Assembly: GCA_016708345.1 (NCBI GenBank)
Contig: JADJFX010000036.1
Coordinates: 124,001-188,000 of the forward strand
DNA from: Candidatus Rhodoferax bjergmarkensis
Lineage (GTDB): Bacteria > Pseudomonadota > Gammaproteobacteria > Burkholderiales > Burkholderiaceae_C
DNA length: 64,000 bases
Reading direction: 5' to 3'
The notes below the pieces were generated by a model. That model saw nothing but the letters and a program-made list of their open reading frames with translations. It made no database searches and was not told where the DNA came from. Below, one piece after another: positions 35,211 through 44,619 of this stretch. Within the stretch, counting starts at the first letter, position 1. The number at the start of each line of letters is the position of its first letter. The translations under genes and the position numbers were made by a program.

Positions 35211-38200
35211 TTGCTGCAATCTGCCAATTTATTTTTAGAAGCTGCCAGCGCCAGGGGTATTGACCTTCTGGCCCGTGGTTTTGCGCATCTGACGCCTTGG
35301 CTGCAGGGCTTGTTGGGCAGCTGGCAGCCGCCCGGCTGGCTGCGCGCGGTGGGTCGACTGCTGGCGGGTGTTGGCTCCGCGCTGCAAGCCCGCCTGGCCT
35401 GGTTGCTGCTGGCGGCAGCCGTGGGGGCGGGCGGCTGGGCGGTCTGGCCCACCCTGCAAAAGTGGACGCACGGTGTAACGCCCGAAAAGGTGGAAGTGCT
35501 GCCCGCCAGCGCCAGCGTGGTGGCTCCAGCGCGCACCGAGATCGAAAACAATCTCGGACCCAACCCGGTGGTGCTCAATTTTTCGCGCCAGGTGGCACCC
35601 ATTGCGCAAGTGGGCAAGGATGCGCTGGATGTCAGCATTGAACCGGCCTTGGAGGGGCGCTTTAGCTGGGTTAGCGCCACGCGGCTGGAATTTTTACCCA
35701 AGGAAGACTGGCCGCTGGGCGTCAGCTACCGCATCAAACTGGGACGCAAGGCAGTGGCGGCCCACGTCAAGCTGGACAAAACGGAGTTCGACTTCAGTTC
35801 CCCGCGCTTTACTGCGCAGATCGACAGCGGCGAGTTCTACCAGGACCCGACGCAGCCGAATGTGCGCCGGGCGGTGTTTCAGGTGCGCTTTTCACACCCG
35901 GTCAATACGGCTGAATTCGAGAAAAAACTCACCCTGAGTTATGACAGCGGCTGTGCACCAAGCCTGCTGGGCTTGGGTGGCTGCGCCAGTGAAAAATTCA
36001 GCGTGGCTTATGACAAGTACAAACTGGTGGCCACGGTGCAGTCCGAACCGTTGCCGATTCCCGAGCAGACCCGCGCCATGACCTTGCGGCTGGCCCCGGG
36101 CATCGTGGCGCAAAAGTCCGGGCCGGGCAGCGAAGGCGAAACACAGCGCAGTGTGGAAATCCCCGGTCTGTTCAACGCCGAAATCACCAGCGTTTCAGCC
36201 AGCATCGTCACGGCTGACAACGGCGAGCCCGAGCATGTGATGCATGTGGCGGCCAGCATGGCCGTGCATGAGCGCGAAATGGCCCGCATGGTGCAAGCCT
36301 GGCTGTTGCCGCTGCGCCCTGATGACAAGGACAAGTCGGAAGAACGCTTTGACTGGCAAGCCGATCCCGACGCCATCACCGACGCCGTGCTCAAACGCGC
36401 CCAGCGGCTCACCTTGGTGCCGATTGCGGGCGAGCGCGAGGTGGTGGAGTCGGTCAGCTTCAAGATGCCGCAGGCCGAAGGCGGGCGCTACCTGCTGGTG
36501 CGCGTGGCCAAGGGCCTCAAAACCCAGGGCGGCTACCAGTTGGGCAATGCGCGCCAGGATGTGCTGCTGCTCAAGAGTTTTGCGCCCGAGCTGAGCATCA
36601 TGAGCCGGGGCTCGCTGCTGGCCCTTTCGGGTGAGAAAAAGCTGCCGGTGCTGGTGCGTGACCTGCCCGGCATCACCGTCGAGATGGCGCGCCTGCTGCC
36701 ACAGCAGTTGCAGCATCTGGTGACCCAAAGCCAGGGTGATTTCTCGCGGCCTGAGTTTTACCGGGGTATCCAACCCGATCATCTGAGCGAGCGATTTGAG
36801 AAGTCAACCCCGCTGATGCTGCGCCCTGGCAAGTCGCACTACGAAACGGTCGATTTTTCCGAGTATCTGAACGCCGATGCCGCCGACCGGCGCGGTGTGT
36901 TTTTGCTGACGGTGCGCGCGTTTGACCCCAAGGCCAAAGCCGATGCCGTGCCCGACCCGGCATCAGAGCCTTCCGACGAGATGGCAGGGGAGTATGACGG
37001 CGAGGGCGAGGAAGACCCGCAGGAGCGCGCCAACGCCATGACCAAGAGCGACAAGCGCCTGGTGCTGGTGACCGATCTGGGCATGGTGACCAAAAAAGCG
37101 CTCGACGGCTCGCGCGATGTGTTTGTGCAGAGCATTGCCAGTGGTGCGGCGGTGCCTGGCGCGCGGGTGGAAGTGTGGGGCCGCAATGGCGCGGTATTGC
37201 TGAGCCAGGTGACGGACGCTGCGGGCCGTGCGCGCCTGCCCGATCTGTCGGCCTTCCAGCGCGAAAAACAGCCCACGGTGCTGGTGGTGCGCAAGGGTGG
37301 TGACTTGAGCTTTTTGCCGTTTAAGGGCTCTGACCGCGGCCTGGATGTGTCGCGCTTTGATGTGGGCGGCCTGCACAGTGCCGGTGTGCCCAACCAGATG
37401 ACGGCCTATGTGTTCAGCGACCGCGGCATCTACCGCCCCGGCGACACCATGCACCTGGGCCTGATGGTCAAGGCCGCCAACTGGGCCACGTCGCTCAAAG
37501 ACATGCCGGTGGAGGCCGAAATCATCGACGCCCGGGGCCTGAGTGTGCGCCGCGAAAAACTGCGCCTGGGGCCCGGCGGGGCTGCAGAGTTCAGCCACAG
37601 CACCCAGGAGGCCTCGCCCACGGGCAACTACACCGTGAACCTGCTGCTGGCGCGCGAGTCGGCCCCCGGCGCGCCTGAGATTGCGCCGCTGCTCTTGGGC
37701 TCCACCAGCGTCAAGGTGCAGGAGTTTTTGCCTGACCGCACCAAAGTCACGGCCAAATTGAGCAGCGAAGTGGCCGAGGGCTGGGTGCGCCCGCGCGACC
37801 TCAAGGCGCTGGTCAACGTGCAAAACCTGTTTGGCACCGCCGCGCCCGACCGGCGGGTGGATGGTGTGCTGACGCTCTCGCCCGCTTTTCCCACCTTCCG
37901 CAGCCACGGCGACTACAGCTTTTACGACCCGCAGCGCGCCAAAGACCGGCAGGTGGATGAACTGGGCAGCGCGCAAACCAGCGACAAAGGCGAGCTTGAA
38001 TTTGACCTTCGCCTGAACCGTTTTGCCGCCGCCACCTACCAGGCACACGTGCTGGTGCGCGCCTTTGAGCCCGAAGGCGGGCGCAGCGTATCGGCCGAAG
38101 CGCAGGCGCTGGTGAGCGACCTGGACTACCTGGTGGGCCAAAAAACTGATGGCGACACCGCCTACATCAGCAAAGGCGCGGTGCGCAATTCGCACTGGAT

Positions 38201-41200
38201 CGCCATCGATCCGCAGGCCAAAAAGACGGCTGTACCCAAGCTCAAACTGGAGCGGATCGAGCGCAAGATGCTGTCGGTGCTGGTCAAGCAGGGCAACGGC
38301 TTGTACCGCTACGAATCGCGCCGCAAAGAGGTGGTGCTGGAAGAAAAACCCTTTGCCATCACCCCCAGCGGTGTTGGCCTGCAGCTCAACACCAGCGCCC
38401 CCGGCAACTTTGCCTACGTGCTGCGCAATGCCAACGGGCTGGAGCTTAACCGGCTCGAATACAGCGTGGCGGGCAACGCCAACCTGAGCCGCTCGCTGGA
38501 GCGCAATGCCGAGCTGCAGCTGACGCTGAACAAAAAAGACTTTGATCCGGGCGAAGAAATCGAAATCAGCGTGCGCGCACCGTACGCTGGCGCGGGCCTC
38601 ATCACCATCGAGCGCGACAAGGTCTATGCCCACACCTGGTTCAAGACCGACAAAACCGCTTCGGTGCAAAAAATCACCGTGCCCAAGGACTTTGAGGGCA
38701 CCGGCTACGTCAACGTACATTTCACCCGCGACCTTGCCTCGGACGAGGTCTACATGAGCCCGCTCAGCCATGGCATCGTACCCTTTGCCACCAGCCTGGG
38801 CAAACGCAGCGCCAACGTCCGGCTGACGGCAAGTGAACTCATCAAACCGGGCCAAACCCTGAAGATGAAGCTCACCAGCGACAAGCCCACCCGGGCGGTG
38901 GTGTTTGCGGTGGATGAAGGCATCTTGCAAGTGGCGCGCTACAAGGCGCCGGACCCGCTCAAGCATTTCTTTCAGAAACGTGCACTGGAAGTGACCACCC
39001 AGCAAACGCTGGACCTGATCCTGCCCGAGTTCAAAAAGCTGATGCAAGGTGCCGCCCCCGGCGGTGACGGCGAAGGCGAATTGGGCAAACACCTGAACCC
39101 CTTCAAACGCAAGCGCGACAAGCCGGTGGCTTACTGGTCGGGCCTGGTGGACGTCACAGGCAGCCGCGAGTTCAGCTACAGCGTGCCGGAGAGCTTTAAC
39201 GGCAGTTTGCGCGTGATGGCGGTGGTGGTGAATGACGAATCCACCGCCGCGCGCACTACCAAAACCACGGTGCGCGGCGACATGGTGCTGCTGCCCAACG
39301 TACCGCTGGCGCTGGCACCGGGGGACACGGTGGAGGTGGGCGTGGGGCTGGCCAACAACATCAGCGGCTCTGGCAAGGAGGCACCGATTGCGCTCACCCT
39401 CAGCGTCACCGGCGGACTGGAAGTGGTGGGCCCCGCGCTGCAAACGCTCAAAGTGAATGAACGCGGCGAGTCCAGCACCCGCTACCAGATTCGCGCCAAA
39501 CCGGGCGCGCAAACGGTGCTGGGCTCGGCCAGCGTGGTGTTTGTCGCCAAGTACAAAAACGCCGAGGCAAGGTTGTCCACCGACGTCAGCGTGCGCCCGG
39601 CGTCGCCTTTTGTAACGCTGGTGCAGGCCGGCAGTTTTCAGGGCCAGGGCGACTTGAGCGCGCAAGGCGACTTTTACCCCAACTTCCACAAGAGTGATGT
39701 GGCGATTTCGACCGCACCGTGGGCCTTCGCCTCGGGCCTGATGCAGTACCTGGAGCAGTACCCGCACGGCTGCACCGAGCAGATCACCAGCCAGACCTTC
39801 CCGTCGGTACTGCTGGCCAGCCGGCCTGAACTGGCCGCCGAGCTGGCCAAGGCGCGCCACAATGGCGCAGCCCCCGGCAAAGACGGCCCGCCCGACCTGC
39901 GCAAACAAGCTGAGCAAACGCTGGCGCGTTACCTTACCCAATTGCGCGCCCGCCAGACGCCCGAAGGCGGCTTTGCCCTGTGGCCCGGCAACGGTGCCGA
40001 CCCCTTCGCCACGCTGTACGCCTTGCACCTGCTGATTGAAGCGCGAGACCGCAAACTCACGGTGCCTCCCGACATGGTGCAAAAGGCCAGCATCTACCTG
40101 CAGGGCTGGCTGGGCCGCAGCGAAAACCACCTGTACCACTGGCGCCAGCGCACCCAAGCCGCCTACCTGCTCACGCGCCAGGGCATGCTGATTCCGGCGG
40201 TGCTGGCCGACTTGCGTGAGGCTTGGCGCAACGGCCAAACGCGTGGCTATGGCGGCGATTTGGGCGCGGTCTATCTGGCTGCCAGCTACCAGCTCATCAA
40301 GCAGGACACCATGGCCGCCGAGCTGTTGCAGCCCGTCTGGGCAGACCTGCAAGACCGGGTGGCCAAGAAAACCCGGCGCAACGTGTGGGACTATTACTAC
40401 GACCCCTTGGTGCATGACAGCATGCTCATGCACCTGGTGGCCAAACACTTTCCCCAGCGCCTTAAAACCCTGCCCACCAGCGCCTGGACGCGAACCGCCG
40501 AACAGCTGCGCGACGGCTGGTACAACAGCCTGTCGTCCGCTTCCTTGTTATTGGCCATTGACGCCTACCAGGACGCTGCCCGTGACAACACCCAAGGCAA
40601 GTTAAGTGCCACTGTGATCGACCGGCAGGGCCAAGCCAGCGCCTTGACGCTCGGCCCCCTGAGCCCACTGGCGCGCGTCAGGGTGCCGGTGAGCACCGGC
40701 AAGCTGCGCCTGAGCAATGCGGGTGATTTCCCGCTGTACTACTCGTGGGCCGAGCAAGGCTTTGAGCGCAACCCACCCCAACAAGCGCTCAACCAGGGGC
40801 TGGAGATCCTGCATGAGGTGGTGGACGCCAAGGGCACCGTGCTGACCGAAGCCAAACTCGGCGACGAGGTGTTTGTGCGGGTTCGCGTGCGCAGCCTGAA
40901 CCAAGCCCAGGTCAACAACGTGGCGCTGGTCGATGTGCTGCCCGGCGGGCTGGAGCCGGTGCTGGCCGCCACGGGTGATGCGGACGGCGGCGAAGCACCC
41001 GATGCGCCCATCTGGCAGCGCCGCTTGGGCGGGCGCGGCAGCTGGCGGGTGGACTATGCCGACGTGCGTGAAGACCGCGTGGTGTTTTACGGCACGGTGG
41101 GCAAGGAGCTGCTGGAGCTGACCTACAAGGTGCGCGCCACCAATGTGGGCGAGTTTGTCGTGCCGGCAGCCTACGGCGAAGCCATGTACGACCGGCGCAT

Positions 41201-41249
41201 CTTTGCCCGCTCGGCGGGGGCTAAGTTCAAGGTGGTGCCGGTGAATTGA
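35211..41249 (+). CDS. Bacterial alpha-2-macroglobulin with thioester motif, membrane anchored
   Basis: This is a 2,012-residue envelope protease trap. A TTG at 35211 is preferred to the ATG at 35154: GGAGG (35201-35205) is 5 bases upstream, while the ATG lies inside the preceding gene without a ribosome-binding site. A membrane helix (LAWLLLAAAVGAGGWAVW) at about residues 62-80 anchors it; there is no lipobox. A string of MG beta domains follows (DRGIYRPGDTMHLGLMV near residue 740). The thioester motif GCTEQ has Cys near residue 1521, followed by the alpha/alpha-toroid thioester domain (GGFALWPGNGADPFATLYAL). The C-terminal MG part ends at VVPVN. These proteins normally pair with PBP1C, here 4.1 kb away. 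It is longer than E. coli YfhM (about 1,650). Confidence 0.88.
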   Translation: MLQSANLFLEAASARGIDLLARGFAHLTPWLQGLLGSWQPPGWLRAVGRLLAGVGSALQARLAWLLLAAAVGAGGWAVWPTLQKWTHGVTPEKVEVLPASASVVAPARTEIENNLGPNPVVLNFSRQVAPIAQVGKDALDVSIEPALEGRFSWVSATRLEFLPKEDWPLGVSYRIKLGRKAVAAHVKLDKTEFDFSSPRFTAQIDSGEFYQDPTQPNVRRAVFQVRFSHPVNTAEFEKKLTLSYDSGCAPSLLGLGGCASEKFSVAYDKYKLVATVQSEPLPIPEQTRAMTLRLAPGIVAQKSGPGSEGETQRSVEIPGLFNAEITSVSASIVTADNGEPEHVMHVAASMAVHEREMARMVQAWLLPLRPDDKDKSEERFDWQADPDAITDAVLKRAQRLTLVPIAGEREVVESVSFKMPQAEGGRYLLVRVAKGLKTQGGYQLGNARQDVLLLKSFAPELSIMSRGSLLALSGEKKLPVLVRDLPGITVEMARLLPQQLQHLVTQSQGDFSRPEFYRGIQPDHLSERFEKSTPLMLRPGKSHYETVDFSEYLNADAADRRGVFLLTVRAFDPKAKADAVPDPASEPSDEMAGEYDGEGEEDPQERANAMTKSDKRLVLVTDLGMVTKKALDGSRDVFVQSIASGAAVPGARVEVWGRNGAVLLSQVTDAAGRARLPDLSAFQREKQPTVLVVRKGGDLSFLPFKGSDRGLDVSRFDVGGLHSAGVPNQMTAYVFSDRGIYRPGDTMHLGLMVKAANWATSLKDMPVEAEIIDARGLSVRREKLRLGPGGAAEFSHSTQEASPTGNYTVNLLLARESAPGAPEIAPLLLGSTSVKVQEFLPDRTKVTAKLSSEVAEGWVRPRDLKALVNVQNLFGTAAPDRRVDGVLTLSPAFPTFRSHGDYSFYDPQRAKDRQVDELGSAQTSDKGELEFDLRLNRFAAATYQAHVLVRAFEPEGGRSVSAEAQALVSDLDYLVGQKTDGDTAYISKGAVRNSHWIAIDPQAKKTAVPKLKLERIERKMLSVLVKQGNGLYRYESRRKEVVLEEKPFAITPSGVGLQLNTSAPGNFAYVLRNANGLELNRLEYSVAGNANLSRSLERNAELQLTLNKKDFDPGEEIEISVRAPYAGAGLITIERDKVYAHTWFKTDKTASVQKITVPKDFEGTGYVNVHFTRDLASDEVYMSPLSHGIVPFATSLGKRSANVRLTASELIKPGQTLKMKLTSDKPTRAVVFAVDEGILQVARYKAPDPLKHFFQKRALEVTTQQTLDLILPEFKKLMQGAAPGGDGEGELGKHLNPFKRKRDKPVAYWSGLVDVTGSREFSYSVPESFNGSLRVMAVVVNDESTAARTTKTTVRGDMVLLPNVPLALAPGDTVEVGVGLANNISGSGKEAPIALTLSVTGGLEVVGPALQTLKVNERGESSTRYQIRAKPGAQTVLGSASVVFVAKYKNAEARLSTDVSVRPASPFVTLVQAGSFQGQGDLSAQGDFYPNFHKSDVAISTAPWAFASGLMQYLEQYPHGCTEQITSQTFPSVLLASRPELAAELAKARHNGAAPGKDGPPDLRKQAEQTLARYLTQLRARQTPEGGFALWPGNGADPFATLYALHLLIEARDRKLTVPPDMVQKASIYLQGWLGRSENHLYHWRQRTQAAYLLTRQGMLIPAVLADLREAWRNGQTRGYGGDLGAVYLAASYQLIKQDTMAAELLQPVWADLQDRVAKKTRRNVWDYYYDPLVHDSMLMHLVAKHFPQRLKTLPTSAWTRTAEQLRDGWYNSLSSASLLLAIDAYQDAARDNTQGKLSATVIDRQGQASALTLGPLSPLARVRVPVSTGKLRLSNAGDFPLYYSWAEQGFERNPPQQALNQGLEILHEVVDAKGTVLTEAKLGDEVFVRVRVRSLNQAQVNNVALVDVLPGGLEPVLAATGDADGGEAPDAPIWQRRLGGRGSWRVDYADVREDRVVFYGTVGKELLELTYKVRATNVGEFVVPAAYGEAMYDRRIFARSAGAKFKVVPVN
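35226..35263 (+). repeat. Diverged AGCTGC-type repeat in the macroglobulin N terminus
   Basis: AATTTATTTTTAGAAGCTGCC then AGCGCCAGGGGTATTGA. It resembles the other copies only in order and spacing. It lies within the first codons after the TTG start. Confidence 0.3.
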
Positions 41250-41499
41250 TGCCAAGGCAGCGGTGAAGGGATGCAAACCCAGAATTTGCTACGAAAACAG
41301 GAGCTGCTTGCGCATGAAGTACGTGCGGTAGAGGCATATTTGTTTGGAAAAAAGGCAGGAGAGGCGTTTTGGCGTATCTGAAGGGTCAAGCGCCTGATCC
41401 AGTTTTTTAAGCGCGCTGACCATCGGCGAGGCCATAAGCCTTCCTTAAGATTGACGGTTGATCATTCTCCACGAAGAACAATTTTCGGAGAGTGCTGAG
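41250..41499. other. Intergenic region with an AGCTGC repeat, left end of the inserted block
   Basis: No gene is seen. A repeat lies at 41284-41344. The remaining part up to the zinc-ribbon protein start probably contains the promoter of the redox genes. Confidence 0.5.
41284..41344 (+). repeat. AGCTGCTTGCGCA-family palindromic repeat
   Basis: AATTTGCTACGAAAACAGGA, GCTGCTTGCGCATGAAGT, ACGTGCGGTAGAGGCATATTT. A clear copy just after the macroglobulin stop, at the border of the block that separates it from pbpC. Confidence 0.7.
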
Positions 41500-41793
41500 A
41501 TGAAATGCCCGGTGTGTACCACTACCAATCTCCTGATGTCCGAGCGATCCGGTATCGAGATCGATTATTGCCCCCAGTACCGGGGTGTTTGGCTCGATCG
41601 CGGGGAACTCGATAAGATAATCGAGCGTAGTATTTCTATTGATGGAGCAGGCGAGCAGCATCGGGAAACCACGGCTTATCCGCACCAAAACAACCATTGG
41701 GGAAGTTCGGAGCCTGACGACGACCTTCGTGGGCACCACAATCATGGTCAGTCCTACCACGCAAAGAAACCGCTCGGGAAGTTGTTTGACTAA
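41500..41793 (+). CDS. Zinc-ribbon (zf-TFIIB type) small protein with a missing zinc ligand
   Basis: This 97-residue protein starts at the ATG with GGAG 9 bases upstream. The TFIIB-like zinc ribbon MKCPVCTTTNLLMSERSGIE is followed by DYCPQYRGVWLDRGELDKII. The family has CPxC at both knuckles, but here the last ligand is Tyr (codon TAC, one change from TGC), so zinc binding may be impaired. The C-terminal half is rich in His (HHNHGQSYH), which could bind metal. It precedes the reductase gene by 15 bases and may be the first gene of the redox operon. Function of the family is not established. Confidence 0.78.
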   Translation: MKCPVCTTTNLLMSERSGIEIDYCPQYRGVWLDRGELDKIIERSISIDGAGEQHRETTAYPHQNNHWGSSEPDDDLRGHHNHGQSYHAKKPLGKLFD

Positions 41794-41808
41794 ACAAGGT
41801 GAATAGTG

Positions 41809-43077
41809 ATGACCTCGCTTGGTCTGCTGCTCTGGATTATCTTTGGCATCTTTTTGCAGGTGGGGCTGTTCCTGGGCATCAGCTTTTGGCAGCACTGGCA
41901 GACCTACATCCGGCTTAAGCAAGGACAAGCTGAGCTTCAAGTACCGGTTGCATCGGTCAACTCACCCAAGGAGGAATCTGCCGGTTGGCCGGGGTTCCGT
42001 GTTTTCAAGGTGGCAAGCCGCGCTATCGAAGACTCGTCCCAACAGATATGTTCTTTCTACCTAGAGCCTGAAGATCATCAGCCGCTGCCTGACTACAGGC
42101 CCGGTCAGTTCCTGACCTTCCGGTTGGAAGTACCGACGGCCGACGGCAGCGGCATCGATCAGATCACACGGTGTTATTCCCTGTCAGATGCACCTCATCC
42201 TGACCATTACCGTGTTTCAATCAAGCGGGTGCCTCCCCCGCCCAGGAGCGGCCTTTCCCCGGGTCGCTCCTCGAACTTCTTCCACGATCATATTCCGGTC
42301 GGAACGACGCTGCAGGTGCGCGCCCCCTCGGGGCACTTTTATCTTGAACCGGGCAGTGGCCCCATTGTCCTGATCGCTGGCGGCATCGGCATCACGCCCA
42401 TGTTGAGCATGCTCAACTGGTGCCAGGCGCACCAACCTGAACGCGAAGTCTGGTTTTTCTATGGCGTACGCAACGGCCAGGAGACCGCCTTCGCAACGCA
42501 CTTGAGCGCGATCGCTGCAGCCAACCCCAACGTCCATCTGCGCTTGTGCTTCAGCGACCCGCTGCCGGACGATCAACCGGGCAAAGACTTCCATCACCAC
42601 GGGCGCGTGGATGTGAATCTGTTCCGCATGGAACTGCCGCTGAAGCCATACCACTACTTCATTTGCGGCCCCACGCCGATGATGGAAAACCTGGTGTCGG
42701 CACTGGAAGCCTGGGGCGTGGCGGATTCGCACGTCCACTTCGAGGCCTTTGGCCCGGCCTCCATCAAGCGCCGCACACCGGGGACTGCACCGGCCGGGAT
42801 CGCCGCCACAGCCCCCGTCGGCGACATTACGGTCACCTTCGCCAAATCGGGCAAGTGCGCCCAGTGGTCACCCCAGTCAGGCAGTTTGCTGGAATTTGCC
42901 GAGGCGCAAGGCATCACCATCGATTCGGGCTGTCGGGCGGGGGGCTGCGGCACCTGCCAGACCACCATCCGGTCCGGCGAGGTGGCCTACCGCCAATCAC
43001 CGGATTTCGACCCGGAACCCGGAACCTGCCTTATGTGCGTCTGCACGCCCAAAACCAACGTGACGCTGGAGACCTGA
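41809..43077 (+). CDS. Membrane-anchored FAD/NAD(P)H reductase with C-terminal 2Fe-2S ferredoxin domain
   Basis: This 422-residue flavoprotein takes electrons from NAD(P)H. A membrane helix lies at residues 4-26. The FNR-type FAD domain has ITRCYSLSDAPHPDHYRVSIK in two adjacent blocks, and the NAD(P)-binding part has IVLIAGGIGITPMLSML and YFICGPTPMMENLV. A plant-type ferredoxin domain follows, with CRAGGCGTC and a later CLMC as ligands. The same domain order is found in hybrid reductases of the Hmp/Hcr or NqrF-like kind. The next gene, a membrane cytochrome b-like protein, starts immediately after the stop (TGAATG), so electrons probably pass to haem in the membrane. Confidence 0.87.
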   Translation: MTSLGLLLWIIFGIFLQVGLFLGISFWQHWQTYIRLKQGQAELQVPVASVNSPKEESAGWPGFRVFKVASRAIEDSSQQICSFYLEPEDHQPLPDYRPGQFLTFRLEVPTADGSGIDQITRCYSLSDAPHPDHYRVSIKRVPPPPRSGLSPGRSSNFFHDHIPVGTTLQVRAPSGHFYLEPGSGPIVLIAGGIGITPMLSMLNWCQAHQPEREVWFFYGVRNGQETAFATHLSAIAAANPNVHLRLCFSDPLPDDQPGKDFHHHGRVDVNLFRMELPLKPYHYFICGPTPMMENLVSALEAWGVADSHVHFEAFGPASIKRRTPGTAPAGIAATAPVGDITVTFAKSGKCAQWSPQSGSLLEFAEAQGITIDSGCRAGGCGTCQTTIRSGEVAYRQSPDFDPEPGTCLMCVCTPKTNVTLET

Positions 43078-43668
43078 ATGACAACACCCGGCACGGCCTC
43101 GCTCTGGCGCAACCACATCCTGCCATTTACTCTGCTGGTGACGCTGCTCGGCATCGGCACAGTGATCGGCGACTACCTGTTGCATCGCCTCAATCTGGTG
43201 TGGGTCGGGCGCTATCTCGGTATTCCCGGAACCTTTCTGATCATCGGTTCGCTGATCTATTCCCTGCGCAAGCGCAAGTACATTTTGTCGGGGAACGTCA
43301 AATCCTGGCTCAGCATGCACGAGATCGGGACCTGGCTGGGTTCGCTCATGGTGCTGATTCATGCAGGCATTCATTTCAATGCCATCCTGCCCTGGCTGGC
43401 AACAATCGCCATGGGCATCAACGTCATCAGCGGCATGGTCGGCAAGATGCTGCTGGCGCGTTCGCGCGAACATATCCAGGCCCAGCGTGAGCATTACCAG
43501 CTGCGGGGATTATCCAAAGCGGAGGTCGAGCAGGCAGTATTCTGGGAGTCGGTGACATTAGATGCCATGGCCAAGTGGCGCAAGGTACATATCCCGATCT
43601 TCATCGCCTTTGCTGTGCTGGCGCTCGGACACATCATCAGCATCTTTTTATTCTGGGGCTGGCGATGA
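43078..43668 (+). CDS. Four-helix membrane cytochrome b-like protein
   Basis: This 196-residue protein has membrane helices at about residues 12-32, 45-60, 80-110 and 172-194. Histidines lie in positions suiting bis-His haem b: SMHEIGTW, LIHAGIHF, KVHIPIF and ALGHIIS. A cytoplasmic loop (RSREHIQAQREHYQLRG) lies between helices 3 and 4. It starts directly at the stop of the reductase and overlaps the octahaem cytochrome (ATGA), which places it between cytoplasmic reductase and periplasmic cytochrome in an electron chain. I cannot name the family with certainty. Confidence 0.72.
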   Translation: MTTPGTASLWRNHILPFTLLVTLLGIGTVIGDYLLHRLNLVWVGRYLGIPGTFLIIGSLIYSLRKRKYILSGNVKSWLSMHEIGTWLGSLMVLIHAGIHFNAILPWLATIAMGINVISGMVGKMLLARSREHIQAQREHYQLRGLSKAEVEQAVFWESVTLDAMAKWRKVHIPIFIAFAVLALGHIISIFLFWGWR

Positions 43669-44414
43669 GCAAGACCCTCAAATTCGTCCTGGCGGCCAAC
43701 TTGATCGTTCTGGCCATTCTGTCCTTTGTCTTTCCCCATCTGATGGTCGGTCCAGGCAAGCTGATTCCCGGACACAGCAAGCTCGAAACTGACTGCTTTG
43801 CCTGCCATGCACCGTTTGCCGGCACCACGACCGAACGTTGCACGAGCTGTCACAAACCGGAAGCCATCGGCAAGATGACGACTCGCGGCCAGCTGATTCA
43901 GAAGCCGCTGACCAATACACCCTTTCACCAAAAACTGCTGAAACAGGATTGCCTCTCCTGCCATAGCGATCATGCCGGTGTGAAACGTTACCGAATCGAG
44001 GGCCGCTTCAATCATGCCCTGCTTCAGGCCGACGCCCGCAAGGAATGCCAGTCCTGTCACAAATCACCTACCGACTCTCTCCATCAGCAAATAACGGGCA
44101 ATTGCAGCCAGTGCCATTCTCAGCAGAAGTGGACACCGGCGACTTTCGATCACGACAAATATTTCGTCCTAGATCGTGACCACAATGCAAAATGCGTGAC
44201 ATGCCACGTGAGCAATGATTACAGCCGCTATACCTGCTACGGTTGCCATGAGCACTCACCCGAGAAAATCCGGCGCGAACACATCGAAGAGGGGATTCGC
44301 GACTTCAAGAACTGCGTTGAATGTCATCGCAGCGCCAACGAACACGATATTCGGATGCCGGGACGTGTGCGCGAAGGGGTCGCCGGTCAAATCAGGAAGC
44401 ATGATGATGACTAA
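43665..44414 (+). CDS. Octahaem c-type cytochrome (cytochrome c3/c7-like)
   Basis: This 249-residue protein carries an N-terminal signal anchor (VLAANLIVLAILSFVFPHLM) and eight CxxCH motifs in order: CFACH, CTSCH, CLSCH, CQSCH, CSQCH, CVTCH, CYGCH, CVECH. The spacing and free histidines (HSKLETD, HQKLLKQD, FNHALL, FDHDKYF, REHIEEG) fit bis-His class III type haems. It is translationally coupled to the cytochrome b-like gene. It is a likely periplasmic electron carrier or reductase receiving electrons from NAD(P)H through the two upstream proteins. The terminal acceptor cannot be told from sequence. Confidence 0.9.
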   Translation: MSKTLKFVLAANLIVLAILSFVFPHLMVGPGKLIPGHSKLETDCFACHAPFAGTTTERCTSCHKPEAIGKMTTRGQLIQKPLTNTPFHQKLLKQDCLSCHSDHAGVKRYRIEGRFNHALLQADARKECQSCHKSPTDSLHQQITGNCSQCHSQQKWTPATFDHDKYFVLDRDHNAKCVTCHVSNDYSRYTCYGCHEHSPEKIRREHIEEGIRDFKNCVECHRSANEHDIRMPGRVREGVAGQIRKHDDD

Positions 44415-44619
44415 AACGGGCGTACCGAGCCTGCAGCGCTATGCTTGGATTTCCATGGCCGCTGCGCATGTGACCATTGTGCTTAAGGGGGTTGCTTGGA
44501 AGCTAACCGGATCGGTCGGTCTGCTTTCGGATGCTATTGAGTCGTTCGTGAATCTTGCCGGGGCACTCATGGCGCTATGGATGCTCTCGCTGGCAGAGCA
44601 ACCTGCGGATGGGTTTTAA
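44401..44619 (+). pseudogene. Truncated cation diffusion facilitator (CDF) transporter
   Basis: Only about 72 residues remain: LQRYAWISMAAAHVTIVLKG and LTGSVGLLSDAIESFVNLAG match the first two membrane helices of CDF metal exporters, including the conserved LLSDAIES segment with its metal-site Asp. The frame stops after EQPADGF, where the family continues HPYGHSK. Nothing CDF-like follows in any frame that I can see. It overlaps the end of the octahaem gene by 14 bases. Confidence 0.75.

Noticed and set aside
36963..40448. A 1,161-residue open frame on the minus strand
   Set aside because: It is the antisense of the alpha-2-macroglobulin gene, His- and Gln-rich without domains, as expected from high-GC third-codon bias.
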